Assembly (NCBI GenBank): GCA_012515725.1
Contig: JAAYXU010000133.1
Location: 1 to 6,485, forward strand
Source: Clostridiales bacterium
GTDB lineage: Bacteria; Bacillota; Clostridia; Christensenellales; UMGS416
DNA length: 6,485 nucleotides
Direction of reading: 5' to 3'
In this document: positions 1-4,791 of the stretch, piece by piece
Position numbering within the stretch: position 1 is the first letter of the stretch
Layout: the number at the start of each line of letters is the position of its first letter
Program-made: the position numbers and the translations under genes
Notes under the pieces: model-generated
Database searches by the model: none
Seen by the model: the letters and a program-made list of their open reading frames with translations, nothing else
What the model was told of the DNA's origin: nothing

Positions 1-465
1 CCGCTTCTCGCCCGCGCGGGCCGCCGCGATGAGCCCGTAGGTCAGCCATATGCGCACATAGTGCGGGTACTCGCGGTACGCAAAATGGAATTTGTCGATG
101 GGCATCAGGAACCCGTCGTCCTCGGCGGCTTCCCCGATGAAGTCCAGTATCTCCCCGACGCCCCTGCGCAGCTCCGCGTCCTCCTCCCAGCGCAGCGCGT
201 TGCCCGCGCCCATCAGGTACTGAGAGGCGGTTGATCCCTTCAAATTGTCCTCAAAGTGGCCAGGGTAGCGCTCGGCCGTGGGCGCGCGTCCCTGCTTCAC
301 GTCGAACCAGTAGCGCATCCGGTCCATTTCCAGGCGCTTAATAAAGCCGAGGTTGTTGTCAAATACCTGCCGCAGCAGGCCGCCCGTCAGCCGGACGCCG
401 CGAAGTGGCGTGAAGAGCTTGTCCGGTACGGCCATCCGCGCATTATAATCGAAATACTGGGGCAT
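1..465 (-). CDS. DUF1680/GH127-type glycoside hydrolase, N-terminal part (truncated by window edge)
   Basis: This is the first 155 codons of a protein whose reading frame is still open at base 1. Visible features resemble the start of the DUF1680 (GH127/GH146, beta-L-arabinofuranosidase) (alpha/alpha)6-barrel family: an early VRLTGG segment (residues 24-29), a glycine-containing helix QYLMGAGNALRW (82-93), then DAELRRGVGEILDFI (96-110) and the DDGFLMP turn (116-122), the equivalent of the family's 'QQ.DGYL' motif. Known members release terminal L-arabinofuranose or related sugars; the catalytic cysteine/glutamate region lies further downstream and cannot be inspected. No signal peptide is visible, so a cytoplasmic location is likely. 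The start at 465 is preferred over Met11 (435) because AAGGAG lies 11 bases upstream. It is the last visible gene of the operon, 26 bases after the third QueG-like gene. The family call is moderate; another six-hairpin glycosidase family is possible. Confidence 0.72.
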   Translation of the reverse strand, partial: MPQYFDYNARMAVPDKLFTPLRGVRLTGGLLRQVFDNNLGFIKRLEMDRMRYWFDVKQGRAPTAERYPGHFEDNLKGSTASQYLMGAGNALRWEEDAELRRGVGEILDFIGEAAEDDGFLMPIDKFHFAYREYPHYVRIWLTYGLIAAARAGEKR

Positions 466-476
466 TGGTTTTCACT

Positions 477-482
477 CTCCTT
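477..482 (-). promoter_or_regulatory. Ribosome binding site of the GH127-like gene
   Basis: AAGGAG lies 11 bases before the ATG at 465, within the 26-base gap after the preceding stop codon. It supports 465 rather than the internal ATG at 435. The spacing is slightly long. Confidence 0.6.
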
Positions 483-491
483 ATACCTCAT

Positions 492-1478
492 TTAATTCTC
501 TTCACGAAGCCGCCATTCCTGCTTTTGCCGGAAAAGAGCGTTGAACCGGCCCTGGAGAGCGTGCCTTCCCTCCAGATGAACGTAGCAGGCCCGGTCGCAA
601 GCGCGGCCGCATATGGACTGGACGAGGCCGTGGCGCGGCGGAGGATAGAAGTTAGTCGCGTCCATGACCCGCCGGGCTTCCTCGGGAGAAAGCCTGTATT
701 CACCCCGCAGAATGGCCTCCCGCCCGGGGATGCCCGCGTAGGCGTCGGGCGGCATGAACGGATTCCTGCCGCGGCTCGCGCCCTTATAGTATGCTGCGCA
801 CTGCCAGGTGTCGAGCCTGCGCACCGGATACTGCCGTCCCGCGAATGATACGCTTTCGGTATCCCCGGAATAGGCGCCGCCGGGGCAGGCCGCCATACAT
901 TCCCCGCAGCCGTCGCATAAATGCGGCTCGGGAATCGGGTCGGGGGTGAGCGGAGCGTTGGTCAGTATGAAGCAGAAGCGCTGCAGCGGCCCGAAGCGGT
1001 CGGTCAGCACCGATCCCGACAGCCCGATCTCGCCCAGTCCGCAGGCGATGGCCGCCTGCCGGAAATCCATCTGCACCTCGCCCGTAACGCCCCTCACGAT
1101 CGCCCGGTAGTCCTGCTCGGGATTGGTCGCGTCGGTCTCGGCCATTATGAGCGGATGCCTGCGCTGCGGGACGGCTTCCCAACCGGAGTCCTCCAGGAAA
1201 CCCGAAAGGCGCAGCAGCGTCCGGGGAATCACGACCTCCTCGACGCTCTCGATGGCCATGGTCGTGTACTGGTAGTATGTCGAGCCCTCCTCGATGCCGC
1301 GCATCGCTCCCCTGAGCATCCGGAATCCTAGACCGATCACCGACCGGGCCTGGGGAAAAATCCTGCGCGGATCATGGGCGGGATCGGCTCCCGAGAAACG
1401 CCCTATGTCGGCAAAGCCTACAATATCCGCGCCGAACTCGCGGGCGCGCTCGGCAATAATGGCACTAAAATCGCTCAT
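492..1478 (-). CDS. QueG-like (COG1600) double [4Fe-4S] reductase, paralogue 3 of the tandem set
   Basis: A 328-residue cytoplasmic protein related to epoxyqueuosine reductase. It carries the eight-cysteine pattern of that family: CDGCGECMAACP (C188, C191, C194, C198), a lone cysteine in DTWQC (C227, matching QueG 'DARRCISYL'), and CGRACDRAC (C290, C294, C298, matching QueG 'GCDxCQxxC' with one extra residue). Two ferredoxin-type [4Fe-4S] clusters are expected. The CGLGEIG segment (146-152) sits where QueG has AGLGWxGK, but the Trp and Lys are absent, so the corrinoid/substrate site differs. E134 lies close to where QueG carries its catalytic Asp. It lacks most of the linker (about residues 120-133) seen in the other two copies. 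The gene overlaps its upstream paralogue by ATGA, implying translational coupling. The substrate is unknown; automated labels would probably say 'epoxyqueuosine reductase' or '4Fe-4S binding protein', and I consider the former misleading. Confidence 0.88.
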   Translation of the reverse strand: MSDFSAIIAERAREFGADIVGFADIGRFSGADPAHDPRRIFPQARSVIGLGFRMLRGAMRGIEEGSTYYQYTTMAIESVEEVVIPRTLLRLSGFLEDSGWEAVPQRRHPLIMAETDATNPEQDYRAIVRGVTGEVQMDFRQAAIACGLGEIGLSGSVLTDRFGPLQRFCFILTNAPLTPDPIPEPHLCDGCGECMAACPGGAYSGDTESVSFAGRQYPVRRLDTWQCAAYYKGASRGRNPFMPPDAYAGIPGREAILRGEYRLSPEEARRVMDATNFYPPPRHGLVQSICGRACDRACYVHLEGRHALQGRFNALFRQKQEWRLREEN

Positions 1479-2476
1479 GGTCTGCCTCCTGTCGCCGGTT
1501 CGGATATGAAACCCATAGCAAATTTCTTACGTATGAGCCCTTTTCGCTCGAGATGGGCATAGCAGGCCGTGTCGCAGGCCTTGCCGCACAGGCAGGGCAC
1601 ATACCCGTAATGAGTATTGGGGAGGAATTTGAGCCGGTCGTATATGGCCAGCGCTTCCTCCCGGCTGAAACGCTTTTCGCCGCTTAGAATCGCCTCCCGC
1701 TCGGGATGATCGCGGAGAAAATCGGCCGGCATGAAGGGGTTTGAGCGGTGGGCTCCCCGGTAGTACACGCTGCACTGCCACGTGTCCCAGCTTCCATACG
1801 GGAAGGCGCACTCTCCGACAACGAGCGTCCGCTCGCTGCCGCAGATGGCCTTTCCGGGACAGGCGTCGGCGCACGCGCCGCACTGGTCGCACAGTGATTC
1901 GGTGATCACCGGATCGGGCGCGAGGGGCGCGTTGGTGACGATGAACGCGAAGCGCTGGAATGGCCCGAATTCGGGCGTGAGCACGTTCCCGCGGTATCCG
2001 GGCGTACCCAGCCCGCAGATGACGGCCGACTGCGTTTCGTCGAGTATCACCTCGGGGGCGGGTTTGCCGGGGCCGACAGGCTCGGTATGAATGAGCCGCC
2101 GTGTGGCGGTCACCTCGGGATTCGTGTCCATATCGTCCTTTATACGCAGTCCTGGGGCGGAGCGCTGTATGCACGCCTCGTAGCCCTCGTTCTCTATGAC
2201 CCGCGCCATTTTGAGAAGAAACGCGCCGACGACTTCCTCGGACAGCGCCTTGACGCCCAGGCTTGTGTATGTGTAATGCTGCGTTCCCTCAAGGATTCCC
2301 CGGTATATACCCCGGGGCACGCGAAGCGCCACACCGATGACCGCGGCGGCCTTTGGCTGTATGAAGCGCGGATCGCGCTGGGGCGGTGAGCCCTCATAAA
2401 GGCGCACGTCCCCGATGCCGCACAGATCGGCTCCGTATTCGAGGGCTTTTTGTTTAATGATATCGCTGCTAATCAT
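1475..2476 (-). CDS. QueG-like (COG1600) double [4Fe-4S] reductase, paralogue 2 of the tandem set
   Basis: A 333-residue homologue of its two neighbours. Cluster ligands are CDQCGACADACP (C196, C199, C202, C206), DTWQC (C235) and CGKACDTAC (C297, C301, C305), again with the extra residue in the last motif. The core blocks shared by all three copies are present: GAD near the start, DPR, RG..RGI.EG, CGLG (154-157), LTPEFGPFQRF and TNAPLAPDP before the first cysteine motif, and NPFMP after C235. CGLGTPG replaces the CGLGEIG of the other two, so this copy lacks the Glu there. E142 is the acidic residue nearest the QueG catalytic Asp position. The frame is open back to 2644 inside the upstream gene. 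Start 2476 is chosen because GAGGAG lies 6 bases upstream and the resulting N-terminus aligns with both paralogues. The gap from the upstream stop is 10 bases; the 3' end overlaps the next start by 4 bases. Substrate unknown. Confidence 0.9.
   Translation of the reverse strand: MISSDIIKQKALEYGADLCGIGDVRLYEGSPPQRDPRFIQPKAAAVIGVALRVPRGIYRGILEGTQHYTYTSLGVKALSEEVVGAFLLKMARVIENEGYEACIQRSAPGLRIKDDMDTNPEVTATRRLIHTEPVGPGKPAPEVILDETQSAVICGLGTPGYRGNVLTPEFGPFQRFAFIVTNAPLAPDPVITESLCDQCGACADACPGKAICGSERTLVVGECAFPYGSWDTWQCSVYYRGAHRSNPFMPADFLRDHPEREAILSGEKRFSREEALAIYDRLKFLPNTHYGYVPCLCGKACDTACYAHLERKGLIRKKFAMGFISEPATGGRP
1485..1490 (-). promoter_or_regulatory. Ribosome binding site inside the upstream coding region, with ATGA stop/start overlap
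   Basis: AGGAGG lies 6 bases before the ATG at 1478, inside the last codons of the upstream paralogue. The ATG shares bases with that gene's TGA (1475-1477), the classic arrangement for translational coupling and near-equimolar synthesis. Confidence 0.75.
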
Positions 2477-2482
2477 AATTCT

Positions 2483-2488
2483 CTCCTC
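2483..2488 (-). promoter_or_regulatory. Ribosome binding site that fixes the start of paralogue 2
   Basis: GAGGAG, 6 bases before the ATG at 2476, partly overlaps the TGA stop of the upstream gene (2487-2489). It decides for 2476 over the in-frame upstream start at 2644. Confidence 0.75.
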
Positions 2489-3551
2489 ACCGGTCCAGTA
2501 CCCAGCGCTTGCCGGTACGCAGCGGCTCCCTGAACACGCCTTCCAGACAACCGCCCTTTTTCTCGAGCATGTTGACGCAGGCGCGTATGCAGCCGCCGCA
2601 TTTAGCCATGTTGTACCCCAGCCAGGAGGGGAAATAGTCCTCAAGCGCGCTGTATACCTTGAGTATCTCGTGCTCGTTTGCCTCGGCCTTTCCCTCCAGC
2701 ACGTCGAGAGCGCCGTCCTTATTCTCGTCGAACACGGCCTTGGGCACGAACGGATTCTGATAGCGTCCGCCGTGGGTATAGAAGGCGTAGCACTTCCAGG
2801 CGTCGTTCTTGCCCCACTCGAGCTTCTTGCCCGCGACCGTGACCGTTACCGATTCGGTCTGGCTGATGCACGATCCGGGACACTCCCGGGCGCAGGCCAT
2901 GCAGCGCTTGCACAGCGGCGGGCCATCATAGAGCGGGTCGGGCTCTAGCGGCGCGTCGGTGAATATATACGCGAACCGCTGCATGGGCCCGAACTGCGGC
3001 GTCAGCATCATCTTGCTCCAGCCAATCTCCCCCAGACCGCAGACCACAGCCGCGATTCGGAAATGGAACTGCAGATCGGGCGCGGCCCGGCCGGGCGCGA
3101 CCGGGCGCGTGTACTGCACCGAGCGGTGGTGCGCGGTCTTATTCGCCGTACGCCCGATATCGATCTGCTCCTCGGGGGAAAGGGTGTTACCTTCGGAGCC
3201 GTCCATATCCGACACGCGGCCCCGCGCGCCTGTGTTGCGGTAGACCGCGGCCTCCCAGCCGCTGTCCTCGATGAAACGGCCCACCTCGTAGAGCACCGAC
3301 GGCGCGAATACCTCGTTGATGCCGCCATACGCCATCGACGGGTACTGGTAGAACTGGGTACCCTCCTCGATGCCCCGCTGTACCCCTCTGGGTATGCGAA
3401 ATCCCAGCCCGATGATTGACCTGGCGTCGGGGAATATGTGCCGCGGGTCCATGTCGTGCGGCGCGCCTTCGAAGCGGTCCATCGAGCCGATGCCGCACAG
3501 GTCGGCTCCCGCGGCCAGCGCGATTCTCTTTACCGATTCACTAGTCAGCAT
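2487..3551 (-). CDS. QueG-like (COG1600) double [4Fe-4S] reductase, paralogue 1 of the tandem set (longest copy)
   Basis: A 354-residue member of the same family, and the first of the three to be translated. Cluster ligands are CKRCMACARECP (C214, C217, C220, C224), the lone C254 in DAWKC, and CGGCIRAC (C318, C321, C325). That last motif keeps the CxxCxxxC spacing of true QueG, unlike the two downstream copies, though the Pro after the last Cys is missing. CGLGEIGW (171-178) corresponds to QueG AGLGWxGK without the Lys. D159 is the acidic residue nearest the QueG catalytic Asp position. Extra length comes from a polar linker (about 112-158) and an acidic stretch, DENKDGALDVLEGKAEANE (275-293). 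No signal peptide, Tat motif or membrane segment is visible, which argues against a respiratory reductive dehalogenase. A modest AAAGGA lies 9 bases before the ATG, 30 bases after the oxidoreductase gene. Function is inferred only as a redox reaction, possibly corrinoid-dependent. Confidence 0.9.
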   Translation of the reverse strand: MLTSESVKRIALAAGADLCGIGSMDRFEGAPHDMDPRHIFPDARSIIGLGFRIPRGVQRGIEEGTQFYQYPSMAYGGINEVFAPSVLYEVGRFIEDSGWEAAVYRNTGARGRVSDMDGSEGNTLSPEEQIDIGRTANKTAHHRSVQYTRPVAPGRAAPDLQFHFRIAAVVCGLGEIGWSKMMLTPQFGPMQRFAYIFTDAPLEPDPLYDGPPLCKRCMACARECPGSCISQTESVTVTVAGKKLEWGKNDAWKCYAFYTHGGRYQNPFVPKAVFDENKDGALDVLEGKAEANEHEILKVYSALEDYFPSWLGYNMAKCGGCIRACVNMLEKKGGCLEGVFREPLRTGKRWVLDR

Positions 3552-3560
3552 ACTATCCTG

Positions 3561-3566
3561 TCCTTT
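3561..3566 (-). promoter_or_regulatory. Ribosome binding site of paralogue 1
   Basis: AAAGGA lies 9 bases before the ATG at 3551; a second AGGA lies 4 bases before it (3556-3559). It is the weakest site among the five internal genes. Confidence 0.5.
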
Positions 3567-3581
3567 CTTTCGGGTTCACGG

Positions 3582-4775
3582 CTACGTGGAGTAGCCCATG
3601 ACCTCCCAGCCCGCGGGCGGTTCGCCCAGGTCTGGCACCGGCAGCGGCTCGCCGTCCCGCAGGGCCGATTCGTGAGCGATGAGTCCCGGAAGCATGTACC
3701 GGGCCGCGGCCCAGGCGTTGATGGGCGGCAGTTTTCCGGTCTTCACTGCCCGCACGAAGTCGTCGATGACGAACGGATGGGTCGCCTCGTGGCCCGAGAT
3801 ATGCAGCGTGCGGAACGACTCGGGCAGCCGTTCCACGGGCTGTATGGGCGCGTAGGCGCTCGACCCGTCCATGTTACCGATGTTGGCGGCGGGGATCACG
3901 CGTGCGCTCACGTCCTCCACCTGCTGGCCGCCCTCGGGCAGGGCGTACTGAATCGTGTGACGATCCATGCTGCGCTCGTAGCTGGCCAGCGTACCGTTCA
4001 TGCACTCGATGGTGGTCGGCGGGTGTCCCCAGGCCCTGCGGCGGAACTCATTGATGCGCATGATACCGCCTCCCGACAGGCGCATCGTGGCGGTCTCGTT
4101 TATGTAGGGATTGTCCCAATGGTTTTTACCGGGGGAGAATATATGCGCCCAGCCGGGATCATGGTAGCCCATGCACGAAACCCGGGTCACGTGCTCCCCA
4201 AGTGACGAGAGGATCATGCTCACCGAGTGCGTGCAGTAGTACATAGGCGGGAATCCCGCCCAGTTGTCCCGGCCCGTGTAGCGCTCGTAGCTGTGGAAAT
4301 GCGAAAAATCGTGGCTGTAATGTGCCTGGCCGTAGAGATAGGTTCCAAGAGCTCCCGACGTGTACAGCTCCCGGCAGAGTATCGTGGTGGGATCGTAGCA
4401 GCGGTTTTCGCCCATAGCGTAGATGAGGCCTGTTTCCCCGGCGAGCTCGGCAATCCGGGCTACCTCCTCGACCGACGACGCCATCGGCACGGCGCTGTAG
4501 ACGTGCTTGCCGGCCTGAAGGGACCGTATGACCATATCGCCGTGATAATGGCGCTGTACGTGTACGGCGATGCAGTTAATGTCTTTACCGTTTTGAAGCA
4601 TGTCGTCGAAGGAATCATACAGCTCAGTGATGCCAAACCTGCGAGCGCCCTCGGCCCGCCGCTCGGGTATGAGCTCTGCCAGAGCCACCTTGTTCACGTC
4701 GGGATGGGCGAGGAAGTAAGGAATGATGTGGGGAGCGAAATGGCCGTATCCCACAAAGCCGACGTTTATTTTCAT
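3582..4775 (-). CDS. Gfo/Idh/MocA-family sugar oxidoreductase, GH109-like, lacking the EKP lysine
   Basis: A 397-residue two-domain protein. The N-terminal Rossmann fold opens with VGFVGYGHFAP (5-15), the NAD(P)-binding glycine loop, and ends about residue 120. The C-terminal alpha/beta domain closes with HPFVIDDFVRAVKTGK (333-348) and PPINAWAAARY...AHESAL (350-371), typical of the family. Family members oxidise or reduce sugar and cyclitol hydroxyls. The usual EKP motif, whose Lys assists hydride transfer, is replaced by AVP (95-97, in HVYSAVPMA). From memory, GH109 NAD-dependent glycosidases carry EVP at this place, followed by an ENxCY-like segment and YxHD; here MGENRCYD (121-128) and YSHD (153-156) match. 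H183 in CTHSVSMIL is a candidate catalytic His. AAAGGAG lies 7 bases upstream of the start. It follows the DUF5696 gene by 16 bases. Either a dehydrogenase or a redox-assisted glycosidase is possible; the superfamily is certain, the reaction is not. Confidence 0.93.
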   Translation of the reverse strand: MKINVGFVGYGHFAPHIIPYFLAHPDVNKVALAELIPERRAEGARRFGITELYDSFDDMLQNGKDINCIAVHVQRHYHGDMVIRSLQAGKHVYSAVPMASSVEEVARIAELAGETGLIYAMGENRCYDPTTILCRELYTSGALGTYLYGQAHYSHDFSHFHSYERYTGRDNWAGFPPMYYCTHSVSMILSSLGEHVTRVSCMGYHDPGWAHIFSPGKNHWDNPYINETATMRLSGGGIMRINEFRRRAWGHPPTTIECMNGTLASYERSMDRHTIQYALPEGGQQVEDVSARVIPAANIGNMDGSSAYAPIQPVERLPESFRTLHISGHEATHPFVIDDFVRAVKTGKLPPINAWAAARYMLPGLIAHESALRDGEPLPVPDLGEPPAGWEVMGYST

Positions 4776-4782
4776 CGAATCG

Positions 4783-4789
4783 CTCCTTT
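4783..4789 (-). promoter_or_regulatory. Ribosome binding site of the Gfo/Idh/MocA gene
   Basis: AAAGGAG lies 7 bases before the ATG at 4775, within the 16-base gap after the TAG of the upstream gene. Confidence 0.7.
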
Positions 4790-4791
4790 CG

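Noticed and set aside
466..491. Terminator or promoter in the gap before the GH127-like gene
   Set aside because: The 26 bases hold a Shine-Dalgarno but no inverted repeat with a U-run and no convincing -10/-35 pair.
1527..2174. A 215-codon minus-strand open frame overlapping paralogue 2 in another frame
   Set aside because: Arg-rich translation without motifs; the overlapping frame carries all conserved cysteines and family blocks.
2477..2644. Upstream extension of paralogue 2 by 56 codons
   Set aside because: The extension lies inside the coding region of paralogue 1, has no family similarity, and a strong Shine-Dalgarno precedes 2476, where the N-terminus aligns with the paralogues.
492..3551. 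Annotation of the three FeS proteins as tRNA epoxyqueuosine reductase (QueG)
   Set aside because: Three tandem copies, loss of the GLGWxGK signature and a glycan-operon setting argue against the housekeeping role; only the family relation is retained.
2487..3551. Respiratory reductive dehalogenase
   Set aside because: No Tat signal, no small membrane-anchor gene next to it, and shorter than typical catalytic subunits; the cysteine layout follows QueG.
3438..4205. A 255-codon open frame on the plus strand opposite the oxidoreductase gene
   Set aside because: It lies antisense to a well-supported Gfo/Idh/MocA gene, has low-complexity Arg/Gly/His-rich composition and no recognisable motif; it is an effect of high GC.
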